Positions 11,143-24,144 of a stretch of 64,000 nt of DNA are shown here, in pieces. Numbering within the stretch: position 1 is the first letter of the stretch; every line of letters starts with the position of its first letter. The notes beneath the pieces were generated by a model. That model made no database searches, was not told where the DNA came from, and saw nothing but the letters and a program-made list of their open reading frames with translations. Source of the stretch: Daldinia sp. FL1419. Its lineage: Eukaryota; Ascomycota; Sordariomycetes; Xylariales; Hypoxylaceae. The position numbers and the translations under genes are program-made. Where the stretch lies: NCBI GenBank assembly GCA_025201765.1, contig MU623400.1, positions 124,001-188,000 on the forward strand, in the 5' to 3' direction.

Positions 11143-12901
11143 CTACCCCTGAACACCCGCCGCCAGCCACTCGTCAAACCTCCTCTCTGTGTCAGCAAGG
11201 ACATCGAATCCCAACAGACTCGCCTGGTACTCGGCATCTCCCCAATTGAACGAACACCGACCTTTCCACTTCCCATTCGGTAGCTCCGCGAGCTCCCTGT
11301 CGCGCGCCTCTTGCTCCGGCCCATCTGCCAGGTGGTAGTAATGCCGGGTATGCACTGCGCCGGCTACGTTGACTTCTGTTCGCTTCTTCCGGAGGTCTTC
11401 GTAGAGGCGGAAGAGACTTGCTAGCCGCGCGTTTTTCTCAGCTGGGTCGGAGGGGATTCCTGCGCTTTGGAGTTTTTCCAGGAGCAACCCGAGGACGGCG
11501 CCGTCTTCGACGGCCATGGCGGCGCCTTGGCCTTGGTATGGGAGCGTTGGGTGGGAGGCGTCTCCTAGTAGTGCGAGTGCTCCCTATGGATTCCGACTGG
11601 TTAGCAATCAACCGTTCTTACGGGACTCGGGTCTTGGCTGTGTTGCGTAGGTACCTTGGTCCATTGGTCGAGTTCCTTGAAATGAAGGAGCTTCCACTTT
11701 AATGGGGTCTTTAGGCATGAAATGATTTCTTTGAGGCTATATGTAAAATTTAGTTCGGTTGCTCGTGATGATGGTAGTTAGGAGATATCACTTACATCGG
11801 ATCCCATCCCTCAAAATTTGCTGCCATTTCTTCTAAACTTCCCTGCGACGTGCGTACGCCGCTAGGAAGGTCATCCGCGACACTGCAGTTACTCAGCAAC
11901 TTTGTTGCCGGAAGTCAAGGTTCGAAGGGAGGGGGGGATTACATTAGGACAAGATTGTACTCGGTGTGGTTTCTCAAAGGATAAAAGACGGCATGTCTTC
12001 CAGATCCGAGCCATACTTGGATATTTGATTGTTCCAGAAGCCTATCCATTCGCTCGTTCTTGAGTCCTTTCAACTGTTCGCGCGTAAATGTTCCACGATA
12101 TGCCAGATCTCCTGTTTCGATTGGCGGAAAGGGGCGTCCTAGGACGATTTCTCTGCTTAAGGACCATAATCCTGGCCGTGAAGTTTAGCGATCATAACAG
12201 GCAAGGCACCTTGAATGACGGTCTAGACCAACCATCTGCACCGATTACCACATCCGCGCTAATTTGCCTCCCATCTTTTAGTGTTAATGTTTGCGGACCA
12301 TCTGAAGCAAGATTAACATTAACGACATCTGCGTTCGTCAACACAGTTGCCCCGACAGCTTGTGCCTCCTTGAGTAGTACGTTTTGATAGTCGCCTCTAT
12401 GTATAGCTCTGTTCCGACCCAATGGTCTGGTCAGTGCTCTCTTCTCTTCGATAGTGGTTAGGGGCTCTTTGTGCTGGCCTTACATCCATTGTGCCCCGTA
12501 CTCGGTTTCCATTCTATCCTTGAGCGGCTTCTCGACAAGGATCCGGCCATCCTCGTATCTTCTCAGAGTAAAGTCTTGCACCTGATACCCGCCGGCTTGC
12601 TTCAGCTTCCCGAGAAGTCCGAAGCGGGTTAATACCCGGCAGGCATTCGGCGGAATGTGGATCCCCGCGCCGATGGTAAGAATTTCTGCGGCACGTTCGA
12701 GAACGGTAACGTTGAGAGGTGGGTTTGCTCGACGGCATGCGACCGCGCAAGCTAGACCGCCTATACCTGCACCGACAATGACGACGTGGAGGCCATTGGC
12801 GTTAGTAGAGTGCTATTCACACGATATACAATGAGTTTAGCGATTCTTTTCGTATAGCGGGGGCGTTTACCCACACTTGCTTCTGATTGACCTGTCGCCA
12901 T
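11143..12901 (-). CDS. FAD-dependent monooxygenase, salicylate-hydroxylase-like
   Basis: Seven exons: 12901-12875, 12812-12484, 12408-12233, 12171-11943, 11882-11796, 11736-11655 and 11583-11143, giving 456 aa. All introns are 59-75 bp and phases agree. Motifs seen: GAGIGG at residues 23-28 (FAD-binding Rossmann fold), GADGLWS (DG motif) and LLGDASHPTLPYQGQGAAMAVEDG (GD motif with the ring-hydroxylase proline-rich stretch). The family uses NAD(P)H and O2 to hydroxylate or decarboxylatively hydroxylate aromatic acids, and serves both degradation (salicylate, 6-hydroxynicotinate) and fungal metabolite tailoring. Exon 1 is the least certain part: its donor is GTGGGT and the intron is placed by phase. 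The gene is in the same orientation as the first FAD hydroxylase and diverges from the MFS gene. Confidence 0.88.
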
Positions 12902-15533
12902 TTGGGGGATTTTACAACTTCTCGTTCGTAAATAATTACACTTGAATTAATAATAATCGGTTTCCTACAAACTAGCACCTCCTCATTCTATCCTGAGCGT
13001 TTCTTTTAAGAGCACTCTCTTGCGATGGTAGCTTATACGGTTATTTTCCTTGGCCATCTCCGCTGAACAATCTACCTCGATGGGGTCGTCAACCCCCACT
13101 TCGGGTAATCCATCTCATCTCAGTTAAGGACTTCTCACCGGCGGACCCATGAGATGCAAATATGCCTTAGGCATTTGCATCAACGCCGACAAATAATGGT
13201 TTCTATTAGAGTCCTTGCGCATGAAAACTCCAGTGCCTTATGAAAATCGTGAAGTGGCCATAGGTGCATCTTGGGGGTGAGATGGATCTATTTGGTCCTG
13301 TGTCATCTTTAATAAGGGGTGTTTACACCCTCTGAGAGTGATTACAGGAAATATATAAATAAATTTACTTTTTTTTGGCGGTTACTTCGTCTTCATCAAG
13401 GAGCAATGAATCATATTGCAGCCTGTAGGTTCCATAACTTTAGAATCTCGATCTAATAAATGTACGTTCTACTCCAAGAGTCGAGCCTCCTTTCTTAAGC
13501 TTTTTAGGGAACAAGATACTACGATAGCAGCAATACCATCATAACTTATTAGAGAAATCCCATCTTCAAATAGAGGAAAGATCATCTAGTTAATATATGA
13601 AAACATAGATCTTCAAGTCCGATAAAATTAGTGGATACCAATTCGGATGGTGCCGGATATAGGACGTAAATCGGAGTCAACGCAATATCCGGCCCCGCCC
13701 GACAAGACCGATTTCCAGGATTCGTCTTACTGTTGGTTAAAAATACCAGCCACCGATCTCCGGACTTAAATGTGGAGTGGCGCCTTATATCTCCTATTAT
13801 ATCTCCGACGCCACGTTGGGTCTGCATAGGACCAGCATAAGGCCAGCGCAGAACGGGAACGCCTGGAAAACGAACGATGAATCGCGTGGAAGCTCGAAAG
13901 TACATAGCCATGCTTACGCTAAGAATTAGAATCGGGTGGTCAAGATGGTACAGCAGCAAAGCAGCAAGAATAAGAAGATATTTTCTTGATAGTCACCTAT
14001 TACATATAACTATAACTACATGACATACTAAGCCGATTTATTTAGTATTATTTGTAGCGATATCTATCCCGGTAGGTATTTCGTATATCCGGAGATGACA
14101 AAGCTCACAACAGGATGTTCTAACCGCAGGTATAACTTTTTATACGCTCTTTATCGGATGGCGTTTCGCGTCTTACAAGTTTATGCCGAAGCTTAGGTAA
14201 AAGTTGTATTCGCCAATAAACGGGCCTCGCATTTGCCGCGATACCTCGAATAGGAAGTTGGGGGCAATTAAACCCTGCTTTAGATGAATCTTAGCCACGG
14301 ATATTATTACCTACTTTGTAGCATCCAGCTTATATTGGTGGTATTGGTACACTTCTTTTTTTTTATGCTCGGATCGGGTTCGGATCTTTATGAGCTGTTG
14401 TGCAAGCTGATGCGCAAGACAGCTTTGAAAATCCAACGCATTACTGCAACGATGAAACTGTGGTAGATCGTGAAAGACGGTATTTGATAGTTGATATTTC
14501 ACATTTCATACGCGGATAGTAACAGATGCGAATTCGGACACGGACACGGGAGGGGGCAGCGTGCGCGGGCGACGTCCCGTGTAAATATGGCGAATCGACA
14601 GCGTTTAAAGCCAAAATGATGGTTTGCCGACGTTTGCGCATGATTCTTCAATAAACAACCACCCACCAATCAATCTCAATGGCACCCAACGGGTAATAAT
14701 GGAATAAGTGAAAATACTGGGGTTCGCTTCATCGGTTCGTACTCATCCTGCCTGTCTACCACGCTTTTGCCAGGATGTAAGGATGCTTCAAATAGCTGGG
14801 ATCGCTAGCAATCCTAGCAAGCAGTTAGTAGGCGCGCTACTTATGTACGGATCCGTAGATTCGGCTGGTCGGACGGTCGACCGATAAAATGTGTAGTCCT
14901 TACCGATATCCTCACTCTTAAACCACTCTTAAACCCTTGGCGTTGTCACCTATTGTCACCAGCTAGAACCAATCGAATGTTGCACTGGTAAAAGCGTGAC
15001 ATCGCCTTTACAGTAATTAGTAAACCCGACCACCGGCGGAATTCGGTGCGATAAACCATTAATTCTCGTCCTTCCTTTTCCCGTCCTCTTCTCTTTTTCG
15101 TCGAGTTTCGTCGCCCGTTGATGAGATGAGCAAGAGTATCCCGCGAGAACTCCAGGCGGTTACTACCTAACGCGATATCAAGACAGGCCGTATATATCCC
15201 TAGCTAGAGGAAGTTGTGAATTCGAGCTTATCGGCATTGAACGTGCCACGACAAACCAACTCCGTCACAGCGCAGATCAGTCTCGTTAGGGTCCCCATCT
15301 TTCGCCTCAGGGTCCAAGAACACCAAGAATACTAAGAACACTAAGAGGAGAAGCCAAGCGCAAGTAAGCATTTTTTCCCACCAAGCTAGTCGAGCAACTC
15401 TACGGCATACGATCACGGGCTCCATACTCGTAAATCCACATCATAGCTTGTCCCGCCGCAAAGACCAACGGATAATCGTGCAATTTAAAAAGGAAATTAA
15501 ATCGTTAACGCACAACCCAGAAGAAAACCGGCG
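12902..15533. other. Divergent intergenic region, no clear gene
   Basis: This 2.6-kb spacer separates the second FAD monooxygenase (-) from the MFS transporter (+). No convincing coding sequence was found. A palindromic CGGTCGACCG lies near 14873-14882, in the MFS promoter region. A short minus-strand frame at 15228-15425 has a hydrophobic start, but it comes from a CCAAGAACA-type microsatellite and is not accepted as a gene. Confidence 0.45.
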
Positions 15534-17350
15534 ATGGTGTCCAGCGCAGCATCCACCGCCTCCGCCACGCACACCGACGGAGTCGACGACTCCTCGGGAG
15601 AAGTGCACCTGCAACTGCAGCGCAAGATCAGCCAAGCCGTCGACGAGGGGCACGACGCGGACATCCCGTCGAGCGAGGGGTTCGTGCTGAACGAGCAGGA
15701 GGAGCTCAAGCGGCAGCGGTCCATCGCCGAGCGGCGGCGGACCTCGTTTGCTAGCAAGCGGAGCAGAGCAGAGCGCGACGTCGAAAAAGCGCAGGAGCCG
15801 GGGGACAGTAACGACGGCGAGGATAGCGATGCCGACCCTAACGTCGTATGGTGGAGCGGCCCCGACGATGTCGAGAACCCGTATAATTGGCCGACGTGGC
15901 GGAAGGTGCTGAATTGCGGTTTGATCAGTGCCATGACTTTTGTTTCCCCCCTTGCTTCATGTGGGTTCTTGATCTATATCACATCACATATCATCCCCGC
16001 GCGTGTGTGCGTGCGTGTGCGTGTCGAGCAAACACTGACCGCTGGATAGCTATCTTCGCACCCGGTGTTCCGCAAGTAGTCGCAGAATTCCATTCGACGT
16101 CCCTGGAAATCGCCGCGTTCGTGGTCTCGGTGTACGTGCTGGGTTTCGCGGCGGGCCCCATGTTGTTTGCGCCGCTGTCTGAGATTTACGGTCGGGTTAT
16201 CCTGTACCACATTGGCAACCTAGGTTTCGTGGCTTTCCAAGTCGGATGCGCGCTATCCCCGACGTTAAACGCTCTTATCGTCTTCCGATTTTTCGCAGGT
16301 GTGTTTGGTTCCGTGGCGATTACGAATGGTGGTGGTACAATCGCCGATATGGTTACGCAAGAGAAGCGAGGAGCCGCAATGGCCGTTTTCAGTATCGGAC
16401 CTCTCCTAGGTCCTATTGTCGGACCGGTCGCGGGAGGTTTTCTCTCTAATGCTAAGGGCTGGAGATGGACGTTCTGGCTGCTGACTATCATTGGTGGATT
16501 TCTTTCCGTTCTCATGGTATTTTCTCTCAAGGAGAGTTACGCTCCCGTGATCCTCGAGAAGAAGGCGGCCAAGTTACGCAAGGAAACTGGAAACGATTTG
16601 CTGCGGTCTAAGCTCGACGCCGGCTTGTCGCCTAAAGACTACTTTAAGCGAGGTATCATTCGCCCCTTCAAGATGTTGTTCCTGTCGCCGATTATCGCCA
16701 TCACGTCGCTTTATATGGCTGTTACTTACGGTTATCTGTATCTGATGTTTACTACCATGACCGAAGTATTCCAGGGTTACTACGGCTTTTCGACTAGTAT
16801 TGTTGGATTGGCGTTTATTGGATTGGGTGTAGGGAGTCTGTCTGGTATTTTGGCGTTCAGTGCTACGTCGGACAGGTATATTCAGAAGAAGGCTGCAGAG
16901 GCCGACGCAAAAGCCCAAGCGACGGGCCAACCTAAAGGCGGCATGAAGCCGGAATACCGTTTACCGCTGCTCCCCGTAGGAGCTCTTTTGATTCCCGCCG
17001 GTCTCTTTATTTACGGGTGGACAGCCGAATACAGAATACATTGGATTGTCCCTATTATCGGTACGGCTATCGTCGGTACCGGAAACCTACTCGTCTTTAT
17101 GGGCATCCAATTATATCTAGTCGACGCCTTCACCGTATACGCCGCCTCAGCTATCGCGTGCAACACCATTGTTCGATCTTTGGCCGGTGCCGTGCTCCCT
17201 CTTGCTGGATTACCGATGTACGAGAAGTTGGGTATCGGCTGGGGAAACAGTACTTTAGGTTTCATCGCCGTCGCATTATTTCCCGTGTCAATAGGCATTA
17301 TCAAGTTTGGAGAGCAACTTAGGAAACGATTCGTCATCAAGAATCTCTAG
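15534..17350 (+). CDS. MFS transporter, DHA1 (drug:H+ antiporter) type
   Basis: Two exons, 15534-15960 and 16050-17350, giving 575 aa. The single 89-bp intron (GTGGGT...ATAG) contains a GT/GC-rich microsatellite around 16000-16025. A hydrophilic acidic N-terminus of about 120 aa ends in the family signature DPENPYNWP-like stretch (DVENPYNWPTWRK). It is followed by about twelve hydrophobic segments, with the GPMLFAPLSEIYGR motif after the second. A large central hydrophilic loop (around KKAAKLRKE) separates the two halves. Relatives export polyamines, fungicides or cluster-made metabolites across the plasma membrane. Its position beside two hydroxylases suggests export of, or uptake linked to, their substrate or product; this is inference. 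Confidence 0.92.
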
Positions 17351-20200
17351 TGGAGAAAAACTCTACGATCTTCTTTTTCTGAACCTCTACTCATTGGGAT
17401 ATCAGGCTGCATTGGGAAAGGTTTAGATACGAGGAAAAGGATACCATCTTTCATATTAATAAGTATATCAAGGCCATCACAACTACATAATGGAAATTTT
17501 GCGATGCTAAAATTTCATATACTACATAGACCTTTTAGTGCAATTAATTCTCTTCGCGGCCGCCAACATCTGTCTATCTTCAGCTAAGGTAGGATAGTCT
17601 CTCTCTTTGGATTTAATTAACTAGAGTAACGAGACTTCCCATCCACGCTTGGCTGCCTAGGTCTCAAGCCGCTCGGGATTCAATAATCGTACCCCATGTA
17701 GCCAACTTCGTTGCCTTCGACCGTCCGAAGTTCGATCGTTACACGGAGTTTAGGGCCATAAGATTCTATTTTCCATGATAGTACTTGCATATGTAATCCG
17801 TAAGCCCTAGCAACGTTAATATGTCAGGTACCTGCCCAGATAGGATGGGACTATTGATGACACTTGACTAGTGAAGAAATTTTCATGAAGGATAGCAACG
17901 TAAGCTTGAGTCACTTGGCAACCTCCACGATATACAGATATTAGGTACATCGTCGAGTACCTACAATCAATACATGTAACCAAGTACACACCTGCGTGTG
18001 CGCCTACCTGCCTAGTTACCTGCCTTATATTTTTCTCTTCAAATTTGGAAGCCTAATATATAAGGTTTGTTTGCTCGAGGGTGAGGTTGGAAATTAGTCA
18101 CGCGACAGTATGCATAACACCTTTGTAAACTTCCCTTGTGTCTGATCTTGGGTCATCTCGTCTTATCTACACGCATCTAAAACGCAACTCAAAAAATTTG
18201 CACACAGCAAGTAGCGTCATATCTTGCATATACTAATAGCAAAATACCGTGGAACTGCATCAAACACCGTGGCGGAGCTAGCCGGTACGAAGGTTGAAAG
18301 GTACGAGGCGCACCGTAGGGGATACCGAATTGGAAGCTTCTGGTATAGAACCTACGTACTTAGGTACATCCTTCAGATCTCTAATACATGATACAACACC
18401 CTTTTGCCTTATCTCTTACTACATCACCTAAGTAGATACCTACTAATTACATGTATTTCTACAGTTGCAAGATACCTTAGGCACCAACTTAGTCTAGTTA
18501 GGGCTTATTTTCCCTGTAGAGCGCCTTGAGGGGCATCTCGGGGTACATCTTGATCGAAACGGAGCTAAATAATCTAGGTAACGATACATATCCAAAGTCA
18601 CCAGGTATCACGCAGGCTAGGCACCTAACCTGCAGGAGCTGCGGAGGACATTGGCCTTGCTATTTCGTATTGTACGATGTAGTATAGGTAGGTAAGTACC
18701 TAAAAACACAAGAGTTACTAGGTATTGTTCCTCGTTTGCCCATAATTAATTCGTCCATTGCGCCCCCGGAGCTACCTAGGTACTAAACATTATGCCTTAC
18801 TACATGTAGGTACCTAACGGTTTGTTCTACTTTTTGGCGTATCAAGTCCTTTTAACCTAGCATACCTACTACTCGCATAATTACAATATGTACGATGGCT
18901 CTGCATATCTTAGCTTATACCCAGTCCTATTCTCATACAGCCACCTTGTATGAGCCGGGAAAAATGTTCCACCTGTGCTCGTTTCTGTTCATCTTCTCTT
19001 TAGTAAGACATGGGGATGTGGTAGAGGCAATTGCCTACGTCAGTGCCACCAATAACATATTTTGCTCATTAATCAGGCATGATGAAACGGAGCTTAGAAG
19101 CACCTTGATAATTTGTATAAAGACTACAATCTATCTATGGATTGGGCATTTTAACATGTAAAACGAATTCATATCATACACGAAGGCCTAATCGATCAGG
19201 CCGAGTATTTTCAACGTTTCCCAGCCTGTAGCCTTCCATTACTAAAATTTGACGAGGCTCATAGTGAATCCTTACCGAATATCTTATATCCCAATACTTA
19301 TCTAGCTCGGAAGAAGCACTAGGCGTTGAAATATTAGCAAGCACCCACTTGCACTCCATCCGGAAACCCACCCCACAGCTTCCTTGTTTGACAGGTACTA
19401 CTTAATTAAAGAAAGAAAGAAAGAAAGGAATCGCTTACCAATTTGGGAACCCTATTGAATCCCTATTGGCTAGTATGCCGCGTACTACAATAACCTTAAT
19501 TTAACCTTCAACATCGCCGACTGGTTCCATAACCACCTTACAAAGACTAATACCAGTGTTAATATTCAACCACAATTGTAGGATAGCTTTTCTCCCGATT
19601 ATTACTCAATATACTACTCAGCTATAGTTTACTTAGCGAGAAATCTTTTATACGAATCGCAAGATGTGCCAATGTGTCGTAGTATTAATTGCGACCAACA
19701 AGCAGACTCTTAGCAGTATTCGCTTAAACTTATTAGTAGGCAAGACGCGATTAATTATTGCATCGGTCCCCCATTGCCTCTATAAAACAGGCCGGCTTTG
19801 TTGTCATATATTTACCTTCATGATGTATAGATATCTTGATAGTATATTCAATATAGGTATGCCTAGTCGGTCGTCTTATGTATGTAGTTTCGGTTTTTTT
19901 ATCTCACCTTCTTAAATGCCGGAGAGTGCCTCCGACGTGGGACAGACGTAGAACGAGTGCGAAGAAGCAACAGCGAAGCTTCTGTTAAGTAGTTCTACAG
20001 TAGTATTAAACCAATAACGCTTAACCTTCTGAGAGCTAGGTGCCGCGTGCATCTTATATATGCGCTTAGCTATATATGTACAGTAATAGTATAGATCTTA
20101 TCCCTATTCTCGACTAGTCTTCACTTTATGCTTACACCTCTCGACTCCCAACCAAGAGTTCAGGCTACAGGCCAATGTCAGGAGATAATATTAATAGAAA
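17351..20200. other. Gene desert, left part
   Basis: AT-rich DNA without a supported gene. It has many short ACCTAGGT/AGGTACCT motifs, for example around 18360-18790. Reading frames at 18895-19161 and 19664-19915 look random. Confidence 0.55.
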
Positions 20201-20261
20201 TTAAAATCAGGACCCTAAGCTGTATGCTATGCCTTTAGACGACCGTGTACCGCCTATAGTG

Positions 20262-20590
20262 GTATACCGGTTTATTACAGCATCACTACGAGTATACTGT
20301 ATAGTATATCATACCGCTTTATTGTTTCCTCTGCTTAATGTATATGCCTAAGATTTTATACCGCTTAATTGAAGTCCCTTTAAGATTACCTGCTTAAATT
20401 GGTATGCCATTTCATTGCCAGCTCTATGGGTTATACATTTCAATTTGTATACCGCTTTACTATTACCACTAAAGAAGTGCACGCTTAAGCCGTTATACCG
20501 TTTTAATCCTAGCCCTATGGAAATTTATGTACGTCCAACTCGGTATACCGTTTTACTAGTATCTCTATAAGAATACATATTAATTAACCG
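20262..20590. repeat. Degenerate tandem repeat, about 44-52 bp period
   Basis: About seven diverged units each begin with a version of TATACCGCTTTA (near 20262, 20307, 20354, 20401, 20446, 20495 and 20542). Several carry CTCTATGG or CCCTATGG in the middle. Units differ by substitutions and small indels, so the array is old. Confidence 0.6.
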
Positions 20591-21179
20591 ATATATCCGG
20601 ACTTCAGTATAAATTTCACGGAAGGAGGCATAGAAACCTTACAAAGCCGGATTCCGTCCTGTTCAATCGGCGTGACTTCCCTCAACATATATGGTAAGGC
20701 CGGACGCTTTTATTCTTTCCCCATTAGCGTAGCTTCTTTAATTTGTGGGATTTCACCCCAACAATCTCAGTGAGCCCCTGCCCCTTTCCCCCCTATTAGC
20801 GTGCCTCCCGTAAAGCTTAATCACATATAGGATATCACGACTTCCCAAGACGAGGCCTTTCCGTTTCCGTCTTTTTCAGGTCATACGGCGCCGCTCCCCG
20901 GCCTCCGATTATTATCGCGATTTCCCCTTAGATATTATGCAAACATATTAAGAGCCAATGGGCGGTTTATGTTACAGACACGCCACTCCCCTTTGGGATA
21001 GACAAACAAATACGCTTGCCTCAATGATATAGTATACTACCAAGTTGAGTTAATGAATCTTTTCGTCCTTACCCTTAGAGCAAGTTCATTTATTGTGACC
21101 TCCATGTCAGGCACGCCAGCGGTTTCACTATCGGATCTCTTGACCGCCAGGGGTACTTCTACTAACTACCTCCCCAACA

Positions 21180-21275
21180 TACATTGATACCATCGTACAT
21201 TAATACCATCGTACGTAAATAACGACGTACACTAGTACCAACGTACATCTATACCCGCATACATTGATACCAAAT
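21180..21275. repeat. 16-bp tandem repeat, six units
   Basis: Six consecutive units start with TACATTGATACCATCG and vary at a few positions (TACATTAATACCATCG, TACGTAAATAACGACG, and so on to TACATTGATACCAAAT). Period is exactly 16 with no indel. Confidence 0.85.
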
Positions 21276-21516
21276 CCATAGCCCCTCGTTGTACTTTAGG
21301 GGCAAGGCAAGTTACCAGGATACCTCACCCCCGATGTCGTTCCTACTGTATCTAATGCCTTTGTCGTATCCTGCTCATATCCCTACGTTTGTGGCAGGAC
21401 GACTCGCACCCGCATGTACTAGTCGACCAGCAAGGTAACTAGCAAACGTTTGTTAACCACGATACAGTGAGTCTAGTGACCTATCGTTATCGTGAGTTTG
21501 TTTAATTTGCTCGCAT

Positions 21517-23720
21517 ATGCGGGCGGCTGCCTCGAAAACCTGCTCGATTCCCCTCAGGGTCCTCTTCTATCCTGGATATAAAAGGGTACTCTTCTCCCTC
21601 AACTCGTTCCCAATTCTCTTCTTCCTTTCTTCATCATTCCCACAACCACTCTACAAATACGATACACCCTTCCTCCTTCCATCATCAGCCTACACCATAT
21701 CAACACCTTCTACAAGACCACACAACTTCTATTCATACTTATCAATCTTTCATCCCAATCCCTCGAGGCAACCCTAGGTTAAACCAACGACTACCTATCG
21801 CGGCTAAGTTTCAAGGTCAGTATTTACTCTCTTATGTCTCTGCCAACTGATGCGTTGTCCATGAACTTGAGCATTATGTTCGCATAGGACACGTTTGAAA
21901 CGCGGCTTTTTCCTCTCCTTCTTACTATCTTGGCGTATCATCACCGCCTTCGCAAAGAAGTATAGCCCCAAACCTTAAGGCACTAGTACCTCAGCACCTT
22001 AACACTCGTTGAAACCCCCTTCTACCTTCTACTACAGACGGCCTTGTGGACCGTATTGCACTTTCACCTATTCATGCGGCTACCTTACTCTAACCCTATC
22101 ACACTTTCACATCTCAAGCATGCTCAATCACTTTTCTTCATAGTGACGAACATTCTTTCGTTCCTCTATAGGCTGCGAAAGCCTTACCATCCTTCATTCA
22201 TAATTATTATCTAATGATCAGTTGCACTACTAGCTACTTGAATTTATCTATTCTATTTGAGGTGAGTTTCCCTTTCACTGTTGTTGTCCGCACAAACGGA
22301 CTCCGATGTCATCTTTGATAGGCATGCTATCGTCAAAAGACCTTTACTACTCATTTGCTGTGACAAGGACACGGCGTGTCTGCGCGGTTGTCTTGACAAC
22401 TAATAAATCACCTAGATTCCTTAAAATGGTATCAGCTGAGGTGGCCTTGGGTCCGGAACCAGAGACCGGGACCTGGAATCCGGGATCCTTGCTGATATCA
22501 TTTATTATCAACTTCACCTTTAATTCATACTATCATGTTTTCCCGGCTTATAAATTGGTAAGTTTGACCTTTCTCTCGTCATACACGATAGCCCTGGTAA
22601 AGATCCCCATCTCAGTTTTTACGAAGAACCACACCGCTGACGGCCTACCTGTTTCGGATCTTATAATGGACACCTCATAACGACTGCCTAGGATATCGGG
22701 AGCGTAACAACCGAGGAGTCGCTCAGGTTATAGAAAGAGTTCCTCGTAACTATTCACTTCACCCCATAAGGTACTTCTCCCGCCCAAGACTATAACATAC
22801 TTAGCTAACCCTTGCATATTTCTTAGGCCTATGTCAGAGTTTTTATATGGTACAAATAACATACTCTATAAATAAGAGTCGCACGCTCTTCTTTGTGCGA
22901 ATCCGATTATTCTCACACCAAGTACCTCCATCTTCATACTTGTTGAAAGATTTTGGACCCCTGTGTACTGGTTATCCCAGTCGCCAAACATTGTCCGGTT
23001 CTATTATTCTTACCTGAAAATCTACTGTCCTTTCAACAATATAAGAAAGACACGGACGTTCTGGCCGAAAATGTCAAATTTCACAGCCAATTGCTAGGTC
23101 TACTCCGAAGACGGATAGCATCTCGGTTTCCTCATCCTCAATCTCAGGCGGGACTTTGAAGAAGCCGTCATTGAGATCGTTCTCCTCAGTCAAAATCAAC
23201 AGCACTGCTTCGGAGGCGGGTAAAGAGCCAAATACAAGACACAAAAAAAGATTTTCAATTAAAAAAAAAAAAAAGAAAAGAAAAGGAAAAGGAATTGAGG
23301 ATCCGATACCTTCGGCGAAGGATACGCCAGGCTATACACCACCAGCTGCTGCCAAAGCATACAACACTCCAAAAATCGGTCCATCACCAGTGTCAGCATC
23401 TCATTTTAGACCTCGATTGGTAAACAAAACCAAAAACCGAAAACCGAAATTTTTGAAAACATTTTTTAAAAAAGAAAGGAAGGAAAGGAAAAGAAACACC
23501 GTGATGACGCGGAGCAAAAAGCATGGTCTTATATCCAAAGCTTCGATACTCGCGGCATATAACTCTTTGCCACTCGCTAAGGAAGCTACAACTCCGGCGA
23601 CACTATCTTGTTGGTCAGTTAACGCTATCATGGCGATCAAAGTTTTAGCATTTGAATGAGGGCTATAGACTCTGCCGGCCAGCCACCAAGTATCGCAGGA
23701 AGCAGCTAATATCATAACCA
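21517..23720. other. Possible retroelement leader remnant
   Basis: A TATAAAAG box near 21576 is followed by CT-rich leader-like sequence. TGGTATCAG at 22427-22435 resembles the initiator-tRNA primer-binding site used by many Copia elements. No polyprotein can be read, and no second LTR was found by eye. Open frames at 22306-22680 and 23156-23659 (the latter Lys-rich, with an A-tract near 23260) match nothing I recognise. Confidence 0.2.
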
Positions 23721-23836
23721 AACGTCATTTATTTATTCGTATAGTGACCTATGGCGTGAATATTTGCCATTTCTTCTCCACATGGGACGCAACAATCGTG
23801 GGTCTCAATGGAAGCGAACTCATCACTGGCTGGTTG

Positions 23837-23889
23837 GTGATAGGCAACCTCCAGGATAGTTTGGACGAACAGAGGTAACAATTCCTTCA
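23837..23889. repeat. 53-bp direct duplication, copy 1
   Basis: Matches 24092-24144 at 51 of 53 positions; both differences are transitions (C to T and G to A in this copy). A second shared string, GCGAACTCATCACTGGC, occurs just before this copy and again after copy 2, so the segments are rearranged relative to each other. Confidence 0.8.
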
Positions 23890-24091
23890 TGGTAGCACCT
23901 AGTTCCATGACGAGAGAACTCTGACAATTGAACAGCTATCGCATGACGTTCTAAGCATCTATTTTACACAGAAACGGACTTTGTGGGTGTCGGAACAGTA
24001 AGTGCAGGCCTGAGGAGTCTCGGAAGCACAGGATTGTAGGGACGCAGAGCAAGTCGTGTGTATGACGAAGCTATAAGAACAACAGAGGATT

Positions 24092-24144
24092 GTGATAGGC
24101 AACCTCCAGGACAGTTTGGACGAACAGAGGTAGCAATTCCTTCA
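24092..24144. repeat. 53-bp direct duplication, copy 2
   Basis: Near-identical partner of 23837-23889. It lies in a stretch (23960-24630) of interrupted open frames on the minus strand that look like decayed coding DNA, e.g. a frame reading AEWYKTVWSLVDEP near 24370. The family is not identified. Confidence 0.8.

Noticed and set aside
12192..12750. Idea that the second FAD monooxygenase is a broken gene
   Set aside because: All seven exons join with correct phase and conserved motifs once introns are placed.
15228..15425. Minus-strand frame with hydrophobic start that resembles a signal peptide
   Set aside because: The Leu/Val/Phe run derives from a CCAAGAACA microsatellite; no family resemblance.
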